From the NCBI GenBank assembly GCA_963695075.1, contig CAVOFR010000007.1, positions 744,001 to 808,000 of the forward strand: a stretch of 64,000 nt of DNA. Direction: 5' to 3'. The notes under the pieces are model-generated. The model did no database searches. It worked only from the letters and a program-made list of their open reading frames with translations, and was not told where the DNA came from. Origin of the DNA: CAWCAL01 sp963695075. GTDB lineage: Bacteria; Actinomycetota; Acidimicrobiia; Acidimicrobiales; CAWCAL01. Both the position numbers and the translations under genes were made by a program. Of the stretch, positions 50,745 to 58,644 are shown piece after piece; within the stretch, counting starts at the first letter, position 1, and the number at the start of each line of letters is the position of its first letter.

Positions 50745-52619
50745 TCAGCGGTCGGCGGCGACGATTTCCTCGCCGATGGCCAGGGCGAGCGCCATGATCG
50801 AGACCTGAGGGTTCACCTCGGGGCAGCTGGGGAGGACCGTCGCGTCCGCCACCCACACGCCCGTGGCGCCTCGCAACCGTCCCCGCTCGTCGACCGGTGA
50901 CCGCTCGGCATCGGACCCGGCGGCCGCCGTGCCCGTCGGGTGGAAGGCGGCGACGTGGAGGTGCAGCGGGTTCACCGACGCGAGCGTTTCCTCGAGCTCG
51001 GCGACGGTGCGCACCGACGGTGTTCCCGGCAGCGCGGTGAGCACTTCGTCGGCACCGGCGGCGAACATCAGGCGGCCCATCGCCCCCATCGCCTCGACGA
51101 GCCGACCCGCGTCGCGACGGGAGAGGTCATAGCGCATGATCGGCCGCCCCGTCCGCCGACCGAGGACCCGACCCGAAGGCTCGTCGGCGATCATCGCGCC
51201 GAACACGCCGACGTGGTCTGTGGTGGCGAGCCGGCGCACGAGCTCGCGTCCCCGGCCCGGCAGCGTCATCGATCCCATCCCCGGTGGCGTCGCCGTCGCC
51301 TCGATGAGGATGCCCCTGTCGCGGTGCAGCTGGTCGACCGCAGCGCTCTGCAGCACACCCTCCCAGGCGACCACCGGCTCCGGGAACCGGCCGGCCATAC
51401 CGATCGCGGGATGCACGGTCAGGTTCTTTCCGATGCGCGGGTGGCCACCGAGCGAGCTGCGCCACAGCAGGGCCGGGGTCTCGGCCGCTCCGGCCGCGAG
51501 CACGACGGTGGGCGCGTGCACCTCGAGCACGGAGCCGTCGGGGCGTCTGACGTCGACGCCGGTGGCACGGCCCGAACGGTGCAGCACCCGGGTCACCAGT
51601 GCGTGGCTGATGATCCGGGCCCCGGCGGCGCAGGCCTGGGGCAGGGCGTTCAGGTGCACGCCGTACTTCGCGTTGCGGGGACAGCCGATGGCGCACTGGC
51701 AGGATCCGACGCAGTCCGGGGCGTTGCGGGCGATCGGGTGTGAGCTCCAGCCCTTCTCCGCCGCGCCCTTCAGCAACAGCTCGCCGTTGCGGCCCATCAC
51801 CGATGAAGGGACCGGAGCGACCCGGAGGGTCTCCTCGACCTCGTCGAGAAACGGTGCGAGAGTCGCCGGGTCGGCCATGGCCAGCCCGTACTCGTCGCGC
51901 CACGCTTCCTGCACGTGGGTGGGCGGCCGGTAGCACGTGCCCGAGTTGACCAGGGTCGTGCCACCGACGGCACGGCCGATGGGGAGCACGACGGGTGGCC
52001 GTCCGAAGGCGATGGTCGTGCCACCGGCGCGGTACATGCCGGCGAAGCGATCCATCGGGTGGCCGTCGCGGAAGTCCGACACGTTCCATCGGCGTCCCTC
52101 TTCGACGATCACCACGTCGAGTCCGGCACGCGCCAGCGTGCGAGCGGCGAAGGCCCCGCCGGCGCCGGAGCCGACGACGACGGCGTCGCACCGCACCACG
52201 CCCGTCTCGTCGAGCGAGGAGGTGACGTTCATCTCCGCGTCGGGTCGCGCCGGTGGGAGCCGCGTCGCCCGCTGCCGTATCTCGGCCGCGCTGACGCTGG
52301 CGCCGTGCGACAGCATCACCATGGCCTTCACCCCGTCGAGTGCCATGGCGAGCTCGGGGCGCATCCCCGCGATGCGTTCGAGAACGCGGGCCCGAGCTTC
52401 GGAGTCGAGCTCGCGCAGCGGCCGACGAGCCAGGACGCGTACGGTCGCGTTGATGGCGACGAAACCGGCGAGCGCGCCCTTCGCGATCGCCGGTGGCAGC
52501 TGCGCGAGGTAGCGATCGAGATGGTCGGCCGCATCGGCGGGGGTCGGTCCGCCGGCCTCGGGTGGCAGGAGGGCGGCGCAGACCGCTTCGACGCTGCGCC
52601 GCGCCAGTCGGGTGGCCAC
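50745..52619 (-). CDS. GMC-family oxidoreductase with N-terminal helical domain
   Basis: A 624-residue protein from GTG at 52619, overlapping the previous stop (TAGTG). The first 110 residues (VEAVCAALLPPEAGGPTPAD then AINATVRVLARRPLRELD) resemble the small subunit-3-like domain of gluconate 2-dehydrogenase fused in front. The FAD domain follows: AVVVGSGAGGAFAARTLARA, VIVEEGRRWN, GGTTLVNSGTCYRPP. The C-terminal GMC motif is HPTGTAAAGSDAERSPVDER, and DATVLPSCPEVNPQVSIMAL. A Cys-rich CVGSCQCAIGCPRNAKYG loop resembles long-chain alcohol oxidases. Cholesterol/alcohol oxidase-like activity is likely. Confidence 0.85.
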   Translation of the reverse strand: MATRLARRSVEAVCAALLPPEAGGPTPADAADHLDRYLAQLPPAIAKGALAGFVAINATVRVLARRPLRELDSEARARVLERIAGMRPELAMALDGVKAMVMLSHGASVSAAEIRQRATRLPPARPDAEMNVTSSLDETGVVRCDAVVVGSGAGGAFAARTLARAGLDVVIVEEGRRWNVSDFRDGHPMDRFAGMYRAGGTTIAFGRPPVVLPIGRAVGGTTLVNSGTCYRPPTHVQEAWRDEYGLAMADPATLAPFLDEVEETLRVAPVPSSVMGRNGELLLKGAAEKGWSSHPIARNAPDCVGSCQCAIGCPRNAKYGVHLNALPQACAAGARIISHALVTRVLHRSGRATGVDVRRPDGSVLEVHAPTVVLAAGAAETPALLWRSSLGGHPRIGKNLTVHPAIGMAGRFPEPVVAWEGVLQSAAVDQLHRDRGILIEATATPPGMGSMTLPGRGRELVRRLATTDHVGVFGAMIADEPSGRVLGRRTGRPIMRYDLSRRDAGRLVEAMGAMGRLMFAAGADEVLTALPGTPSVRTVAELEETLASVNPLHLHVAAFHPTGTAAAGSDAERSPVDERGRLRGATGVWVADATVLPSCPEVNPQVSIMALALAIGEEIVAADR

Positions 52620-52972
52620 TACTCGGTCGCCCCCGATGTGGTCGGGCCGCGCCGTCCGATGTGTCGACCGAGCTTCAGGAAGAAGGGGTAGGTGGCGTAG
52701 ATGGCGGCCGATACGACGTCGGTCCTCCAACCGGCGTCGCCGGTGTCCACACCGAACACCCCGCTGTTGATCATGAAGTCGCGGCCGTTCCTCGAGCCGA
52801 ACGGCTTCCAGAACAGGCCCAGGCCGGGCGCCTCGAGGTAAAGGGCCAGCGATACCGCGAAGAACGTGCCCATCGTGGCGGCCTCGGCCAGGTCGCGTTT
52901 CTCCTCGGGCAGCGCTCGCTCGATCAGTGCACCGGAGGCGACCAACAGGGGTGGATCCAACAGGAAGCTCAT
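52619..52972 (-). CDS. Hypothetical membrane-associated protein coupled to GMC oxidoreductase
   Basis: A 117-residue protein from MSFLLDPPLLVASGAL; a start 12 codons upstream lies within the GntR operator. It has one or two hydrophobic segments (TMGTFFAVSLALYLEAPGLG, VVSAAIYATYPFFLKLG) and a basic C terminus. Its TAG overlaps the GTG of the GMC gene, so it is coupled and may anchor or assist the oxidase. I do not recognise a family. TACTGT about 5 nt before the ATG suggests leaderless transcription. Confidence 0.65.
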   Translation of the reverse strand: MSFLLDPPLLVASGALIERALPEEKRDLAEAATMGTFFAVSLALYLEAPGLGLFWKPFGSRNGRDFMINSGVFGVDTGDAGWRTDVVSAAIYATYPFFLKLGRHIGRRGPTTSGATE

Positions 52973-52983
52973 GGGGTACAGTA

Positions 52984-52996
52984 TTGGTTGAGCCAA
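52984..52996. promoter_or_regulatory. GntR/FadR-type operator between divergent genes
   Basis: TTGGTTGAGCCAA is a near-perfect palindrome and contains TGGNNNNNCCA, the pattern recognised by FadR-subfamily GntR regulators. It overlaps the GntR gene's ATG and the leaderless promoter of the divergent membrane-protein gene. Binding there would repress both. Confidence 0.6.
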
Positions 52997-53721
52997 TGAA
53001 CCAGTCAAGCCCGCTGCGCCAGCCCCGACGTCTCCGTCTCGATGAGCAGGTCGCCACCGCCATCGCCGATGCCATCATCGACGGCGACTTCCAGCCCGGG
53101 TCCCTGCTCCCGCCGGAGCGTGAGCTGGCCGATCAGCTGGGGGTCAATCGGACGTCGCTGCGCCAGGGCCTGGCCCGACTCGAGCAGATGGGTCTGATCG
53201 AGGCCCGCCAGGGCAGTGGGAACCTCGTCTGTGATCCGGCCGGCCTCGTCGACCCCGCTGTCGTCGAAGCGCTCGTCCGGCGCCTCGGTCCGGATCTCCT
53301 CGTGGAGATGCTCGACGTCCGCCAGGCCCTGGGACCGCTCATCGGTCGCCTCGCGGTCGAACGGGCCCGGCCCGAGGACCTCGACGCGTTGTGCGATGCG
53401 CTGAACGGGGTCGAGGAGGCTGAGTCGGCCTCCGAGCGTCAGGTCGGGGACCTCGCCTTCTTCGCGGCGCTCATCCACGCCACGCACAACCGGGGGCTGT
53501 CGTTGCTGTTCCGGTGGGTCGAGTCCGTCTACGGGGGCCGGACCCACGAGCTGACCCCGGCCCTCGAACCCGCCGCCGCCGTGGTCGAGGGGCTCACGGC
53601 CATCGTCACCGCTGTCAGCGAACGTGACGAGGCCGAGGCCGAGCAGGCGATCGAGTCCTACCTGCGCGACAGCGCCGAACGGATGGTCGACGCCTACCTC
53701 CGCCACGTCTCGGTCGAGTGA
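52996..53721 (+). CDS. GntR-family transcriptional regulator (FadR/FCD subfamily)
   Basis: A 241-residue protein. MNQSSPLRQPRRLRL starts inside the palindromic operator. Residues 18-75 form the GntR winged helix (QVATAIADAIIDGDFQPGSL, LPPERELADQLGVNRTSLRQ, GLARLEQMGLIEARQGSGNL). The C-terminal part is an FCD-type helical ligand domain (DLLVEMLDVRQALGPLIGRL to ESYLRDSAERMVDAYLRHV). It should repress itself and the divergent GMC operon until an acyl, sugar-acid or related ligand binds. The ligand is not predictable. Confidence 0.92.
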   Translation: MNQSSPLRQPRRLRLDEQVATAIADAIIDGDFQPGSLLPPERELADQLGVNRTSLRQGLARLEQMGLIEARQGSGNLVCDPAGLVDPAVVEALVRRLGPDLLVEMLDVRQALGPLIGRLAVERARPEDLDALCDALNGVEEAESASERQVGDLAFFAALIHATHNRGLSLLFRWVESVYGGRTHELTPALEPAAAVVEGLTAIVTAVSERDEAEAEQAIESYLRDSAERMVDAYLRHVSVE

Positions 53722-53786
53722 CCCGAGCCGGTCGCCGAGCGGGGTATCGTCGATCGACGTTCGACCTACCCGTGTGTTGGTGACAA

Positions 53787-55841
53787 GTGGAGAGTGACGG
53801 CGTGCCGGCGGGTGCGAGGGTCATGTGCGACGATCCGCCCGACCTCGACGACCACGCCCTGCGCCGGCTGGTCGGCGGCAAGGCGGCCGGGCTGATCGCG
53901 ATGACCGGGCTCGGCCTCCCGGTGCCGCCGGCCTTCGTCCTGACCACCACCGTCGGTCGCCAGGTCATCGAGCACGGCCCACCCGGCGACCTGCGCCAGG
54001 TGCTCGCCGACGGACTCGATGAGCTCGGGTCCCGGCTGGGACGGCGGCTGGGCGATCCCGATGCACCGCTGCTCGTGAGTGTCAGGTCGGGGGCCGCCGT
54101 GTCCATGCCGGGGATGATGGACACCGTCCTCAATCTGGGCACCAGCGAGGCGGTGGCCGACTCGCTCGACCGGCGGGCCGGGTTCGGGTCCGACACCAGA
54201 CAGCGCTTTCTCGCCGGGTACCGGGCGGTGGTGGGTCACGACCCGCCCGACGAACCGGTCGATCAGGTGCTGGACGCCGTGCTGGCGGTCTTCACGTCCT
54301 GGACCTCGGATCGGGCCGTCACCTACCGGCGGCGGGAGGGCATCGCCGACGACCTGTACACCGCCGCCACCGTCCAGGCCATGGTGTTCGGCAACATGGG
54401 GCCCGACTCGGGGACCGGCGTGCTGTTCAGTCGGGACCCGTCCACCGGCGAGCAGCGCCTCACCGGCGACTACCTGGCCGACGCCCAGGGCGAGGACGTG
54501 GTGGCGGGGACCCACCAGACCCTGCCGGTCGGGGACCTGGCCGAACGACAGCCCGAGGTGTGGTCGCAGCTGGCCGCCGCCGCCGACACCCTGGAACGGC
54601 ACCTGGCCGACGCCGTCGACATCGAGTTCACCGTCGAGGCCGCGAAGCTGTGGCTGCTCCAGGTACGCGCGGCGAAGCGCAGCCCGCAGGCCGCCCTGCG
54701 CATGGCGTTGGCCATGGCCGAGGACCCGGACTTCCCCCTCGGACGGCATGAGGCCGCCGCCCGTGTGGCTCACCTGCTGGATGATCCGCCGGTGCTCACC
54801 GCGGCGGTCGATCCCGGCGAGGAAAGCGACGTGCTGGCCCGGGGCCTCGCCGCCTCGCCGGGCCGTGGCGTGGGCGAGGCCGCTCTCACCGCCGACGAAG
54901 CGGTGGTGCGGGCCGAAGCGGGCCGACCGGTCGTACTGGTTCGACCGGATACCTCGCCGGCCGACATCCACGGCATGGCGGTGGCCTCCGGCATCATCAC
55001 CGGGGCCGGGGGCCTGGTCAGCCACGCCGCCATCGTCGCCCGGGAATGGGGCATCCCGGCCGTCGTGGGCGTGGGCCCGATCGACATCGCGGACGGTGCG
55101 CAGGTCACCGTCGACGGCGACGGCGGCCGGGTGCTCGAAGGGTCCCATCCGATCGACGGGGGCGAGCCACCGGAGGTGGCCGTGCTGCGCGGTTGGGCCG
55201 CCGAACGGACGGGGGTACGAGAGCCGGGCGAGCCGGTCCCGGCATCCGATGGGTCCGCACTCGACGACCGACCGGCCGGCGTGTCGTTCGGACCGGACGA
55301 TCTCCTCCGCACGCTTTCCATCAAGGGCATGGCCGACGCGGCGGCGGTCGCGGCCGCGTCAGGCCGGTCGGTGGCAGAGGTCGAACCGGTGCTGGCCGAC
55401 CTGGTCGATAGCGGTGAGGTCAGGGTGGCAGCCGGTGGCCGCTACCGGCCCACCGATGCCGGCACGGGATCCGTGCTCGCCGGCTATCGGGCCGAGGGCG
55501 CATCGGCGGGGCGCCGGCTCGGCCCGTTGATGGACCGATTCGACGACCTGGACGCTCGGCTGAAGACGATCATCAGCGCCTGGCAGGCCGATCACGACCC
55601 GGCGATGCTCGACGAGCTCGTCGGCGGCCACCACCCGCACGCCACCGCCCTCATCGCCGATCTGGCCGGCGCCCTGGAACGCCTCGACCGGTATGCGGCC
55701 CGCCTCGCCGGTGCTGTGGACGCGATCGGGGTGGGCGACCTCGAGATGGTCGCCCACCCGCTGCGCAACAGCTACCACACCGTCTGGTTCGAGCTGCACG
55801 AGGAGCTGCTGCGGCTCACCGGACGGGAGCGCACCGAGTAG
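53787..55841 (+). CDS. PPDK-like ATP-grasp/phosphohistidine protein lacking the PEP-binding barrel
   Basis: A 684-residue protein. The N-terminal ATP-grasp domain resembles pyruvate phosphate dikinase: GGKAAGLIAMTGLGLPVPPA, SVRSGAAVSMPGMMDTVLNL, FGNMGPDSGTGVLFSRDPST. The swivelling domain is GAGGLVSHAAIVAREWG with the phosphorylatable His413. After that PPDK would have a PEP/pyruvate TIM barrel. Here there is instead an about 240-residue region with a winged-helix-like segment (LRTLSIKGMADAAAVAAASG) and a helical tail. It could phosphorylate its own His but needs another acceptor. The acceptor may be the neighbouring PEP-utilizing-domain protein, an inference. Confidence 0.8.
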   Translation: MESDGVPAGARVMCDDPPDLDDHALRRLVGGKAAGLIAMTGLGLPVPPAFVLTTTVGRQVIEHGPPGDLRQVLADGLDELGSRLGRRLGDPDAPLLVSVRSGAAVSMPGMMDTVLNLGTSEAVADSLDRRAGFGSDTRQRFLAGYRAVVGHDPPDEPVDQVLDAVLAVFTSWTSDRAVTYRRREGIADDLYTAATVQAMVFGNMGPDSGTGVLFSRDPSTGEQRLTGDYLADAQGEDVVAGTHQTLPVGDLAERQPEVWSQLAAAADTLERHLADAVDIEFTVEAAKLWLLQVRAAKRSPQAALRMALAMAEDPDFPLGRHEAAARVAHLLDDPPVLTAAVDPGEESDVLARGLAASPGRGVGEAALTADEAVVRAEAGRPVVLVRPDTSPADIHGMAVASGIITGAGGLVSHAAIVAREWGIPAVVGVGPIDIADGAQVTVDGDGGRVLEGSHPIDGGEPPEVAVLRGWAAERTGVREPGEPVPASDGSALDDRPAGVSFGPDDLLRTLSIKGMADAAAVAAASGRSVAEVEPVLADLVDSGEVRVAAGGRYRPTDAGTGSVLAGYRAEGASAGRRLGPLMDRFDDLDARLKTIISAWQADHDPAMLDELVGGHHPHATALIADLAGALERLDRYAARLAGAVDAIGVGDLEMVAHPLRNSYHTVWFELHEELLRLTGRERTE

Positions 55842-55855
55842 GGGACGCCGACCGC

Positions 55856-57544
55856 TCAGCTGGCGACGTCGATCGCCTGACCGTCCGCTATCCGATGGTC
55901 GCCCACGCCGACCACGGCCGGGATACCGAGCTCGCGGGCCGTCACCGCCGCGTGCCCCAACGTGCCGCCGAACTGCGTCACCACCGCGGCGGCTATCGGA
56001 AAGACCGCGTTGTAGGCGGGAGTGGTCGTGGGGCAGACGAGCACGTCGCCGGGTTCGAGGCGGTCAAGCGCCTCGTCGGGCGTGGCCACCACACAGGCCC
56101 GTCCCGACGCGGTGCCGAGGTCGATCCCGATACCCGAGGCCAACAGCTCCCCGTCGGCTCGCACCTCACCCTCACCGACGGCACTGCCGTCGCCCATGCC
56201 GGCCCCACCCTGGAACCGCTGGCCGAGAAACAGACCAATCGCCCGGACCATCCGGCCCATGTCGGCGGGGAAGACGTCCGGGGAGGGGGGAGCGCTCGGC
56301 TCACCGCCGAGATGGACCGGCGGCGGCTGCTCGGCCGCGGCGCGGCGGGCTTCGGCGCGTCCCGCCACCTCGACCGCCGAGGGTCCGGGCCGGCCGACGA
56401 GCAGCGCTTCGATCTCGTCCCGGTCGAGCTCGAACACGTGGTCGGCATGGGAGAGCGACGATCGATCCGCCAGCCGTCGGCCCGCCTCCAACAGCGACCG
56501 GCGGGACACTCCGACCCCCCACGTGGTGAGGCCCGAGTTGTCGTCGAGGCATTCCATGCAGCGGCGGGCGTCGGCCAGCAGCTCGCGGTACCGGGCCGTG
56601 TCAGCGGCGGCGATCTGGTGGGGAATCTCGGTGTCTCCGGTCATGTCGACCGCGTCGTCCCGGGCGGCGGCCTGGATCGACCGCAGGAGCGCGGCCGGCC
56701 GTTCGGCCAGGACGGGCTGGTCGACGTCGTCGTTGAGCGTCCGCCAACCGAACTCGCCCACGTAGTCGTCGATCAGCCCGTCCACGTCCTCGCCGACCGC
56801 CCGCAGCTCGTCGAGCGACTTGGCGGTCGATGTCGCGGGGCCGGCGGCATCGGCGATGGCCCGCAGGGCCGATCGGGTGGCGCTGGTCGCCTGCGATCCG
56901 CCGCCCAGCGCGGCGACCGCCGTCTCGATGTCGACCCCCCAGTCCTCGCACGCGCTCAGGAAGATCCCGATACCGAGTCCCGGTCCGAGCAGCTCGAAAT
57001 GGCGGGTCGTCAGAGCCTGGGCCCGGTCGAGATCGTCGCCCACCGCGGTTGCCACGTCCGCGTCGCCGACCCCGTCGTAGGACACGCGCTGGGCTCGGTC
57101 GAGTTGCTCGACCCAGCCGGCGCGCTCGTCGTTCCAGGTCTGGACGTCGCGCAGCCAACGGCGATCGGCGACCGCGGCGCGTGCGGTCCTGGCCCGGCGG
57201 CGCAGTTCGGGATGGACCCGCGAGAGCACCTTCATCACGAAGTCCGGCGGCGGCGGTGACCCCGCGTTCTTGTCGCTCTCGCCGACGGCGACCATGCGCA
57301 TGTACGACCAGCCGTCGACTCCCCGGTACTCGGCGCGGGCGAGCGGGAGACCGTAGCGGGGCAGGAAGTGGCCGAATCCGTCGGCGAACGCGGGCTCGAT
57401 GACGGAGAGGAAGAGCCGGGTTCGGGGCCGTGTCTCGTGGTCGATGTCGCGCTCCCACACCCCGGGCCCGGGTGCCTCGATGCTGCGGGCGCCGTCAGGG
57501 GCCGCGTCGTCCGGAAGATTCGGGTCGGTGCTCACGGTGGTCAT
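55856..57544 (-). CDS. PEP-utilizing/phosphohistidine-domain protein without ATP-grasp (rifampin phosphotransferase-like C-terminal part)
   Basis: A 562-residue protein. The last 90 residues form a swivelling phosphohistidine domain (GGTLGHAAVTARELGIPAVV, His531, then VGDHRIADGQAIDV). Before it lies a long helical region, with GQRFQGGAGMGDGSAVGE in the linker, resembling the substrate-binding region of rifampin phosphotransferase. The ATP-grasp domain that would load the His is absent. The convergent gene 14 nt away has exactly that domain. ATG start MTTVSTDPNLPDD has GAGG 10 nt upstream and lies 4 nt after the methyltransferase stop. Confidence 0.75.
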   Translation of the reverse strand: MTTVSTDPNLPDDAAPDGARSIEAPGPGVWERDIDHETRPRTRLFLSVIEPAFADGFGHFLPRYGLPLARAEYRGVDGWSYMRMVAVGESDKNAGSPPPPDFVMKVLSRVHPELRRRARTARAAVADRRWLRDVQTWNDERAGWVEQLDRAQRVSYDGVGDADVATAVGDDLDRAQALTTRHFELLGPGLGIGIFLSACEDWGVDIETAVAALGGGSQATSATRSALRAIADAAGPATSTAKSLDELRAVGEDVDGLIDDYVGEFGWRTLNDDVDQPVLAERPAALLRSIQAAARDDAVDMTGDTEIPHQIAAADTARYRELLADARRCMECLDDNSGLTTWGVGVSRRSLLEAGRRLADRSSLSHADHVFELDRDEIEALLVGRPGPSAVEVAGRAEARRAAAEQPPPVHLGGEPSAPPSPDVFPADMGRMVRAIGLFLGQRFQGGAGMGDGSAVGEGEVRADGELLASGIGIDLGTASGRACVVATPDEALDRLEPGDVLVCPTTTPAYNAVFPIAAAVVTQFGGTLGHAAVTARELGIPAVVGVGDHRIADGQAIDVAS

Positions 57545-57548
57545 GGTG

Positions 57549-58520
57549 TCATTCCTCGTTTCGAGTCGCCTGGAGAAGCGACATCTCGGGTCGGTTGGTA
57601 GGGGTCACGGAGATCTCTGCGAAGCCGGCGGCGGTGAGCCAGTCGGCATAGTGCGCCGGCGTCCACGGCCGGCCCTCGCCGGTGCGCGTCGCCAGGTTCA
57701 GGCGGTAGACGGCCAGGCCGGCCTCGCGGGCGGCGCGGGTGTCGAGGGCGTCGATCACGGCGACCGTGCCGCCGGGTCGACACCACTCGGCGATCCGGGC
57801 GAACAGCCCTGCGTTGGCGTCGGGACCGAAGAGCCGGCACAACCCGGGGACGATCACCAGGTCGAATCGGCGGTCCAGCTCGACGGTGAAGAGGTCGCCG
57901 GCCACCACGGTGCTGCGCCGGTCCAGGCCCGCAGCGGTCATGGCGGCAGCGCTGCGGTCGGCCACGCCGGGAAGGTCGACGAGCGTGAACCGCAGGTCGG
58001 GGTCGCGCTCACCGAGCGCCCGGCTCCACACGGCGGCGCCGCTGGCCAGCTCGAGGACATCGGGGCCCGGGACGCGGAATTCGGCGACCAGGTGACCGAC
58101 GTGCGGTTCGGAGAACAGGGCGAGCAAATCCACGACGCGGGCGTACATCGGAGCCGCCTGCTCGGGGTCGGTCACGTTCGTCGACGGTGTGCCGGTGCGC
58201 AGGAGGCTGTCGACGGACCGGTGAGCAGACCACCACCAGCGCAGCAGTTCGGGCTCGATGCTGGTCTGCCAGGTGTGGCCGTCGCGCTGCACGATGCCGA
58301 AGTACTCGAGCACCGCCAGCACCAGCTCGGCGCCACGGGGGTCGACGCCGACAAGCTGGTCGACGGCCGTGGGTTCGTCGAGCTGGTCGAGCAGGCCGCA
58401 CTCGTCGGCGGCGCGAAGGGCCTCCACCACGGTCAGGACCTGGCCCAGCCCGCCCAATCCGGGTGGTGGATCGCCGAGGCCGGACGGGTGGATCGCCGGG
58501 GAGGTGGTGACCGATGTCAT
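57549..58520 (-). CDS. SAM-dependent methyltransferase (O-methyltransferase-like)
   Basis: A 323-residue protein starting MTSVTTSPAIHPSG. The N-terminal 100 residues are a winged-helix dimerisation domain (VVEALRAADECGLLDQLDEP). The catalytic part has the SAM motifs DVLELASGAAVWSRALGERD (motif I, with ASG for GxG), TLVDLPGVAD (acidic residue binding SAM ribose), VVAGDLFTVEL and DLVIVPGLCRLFGPDANA. The pattern fits class I small-molecule O-methyltransferases. It is in one transcript with the next gene (4-nt gap), so its product may act with the phosphohistidine-domain protein on the same compound. Confidence 0.82.
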   Translation of the reverse strand: MTSVTTSPAIHPSGLGDPPPGLGGLGQVLTVVEALRAADECGLLDQLDEPTAVDQLVGVDPRGAELVLAVLEYFGIVQRDGHTWQTSIEPELLRWWWSAHRSVDSLLRTGTPSTNVTDPEQAAPMYARVVDLLALFSEPHVGHLVAEFRVPGPDVLELASGAAVWSRALGERDPDLRFTLVDLPGVADRSAAAMTAAGLDRRSTVVAGDLFTVELDRRFDLVIVPGLCRLFGPDANAGLFARIAEWCRPGGTVAVIDALDTRAAREAGLAVYRLNLATRTGEGRPWTPAHYADWLTAAGFAEISVTPTNRPEMSLLQATRNEE

Positions 58521-58644
58521 GGCCCCAGCGTGCAGGTTCGGGGCTGGACGGCCATCGGTACCGCCGTACGTATTCGTCTCCCGCGTATGCGTAGATGGCG
58601 TGGGGCGCTGGCGTGTTCGGCCTGCGGCATGGTATCCCGGCGAC

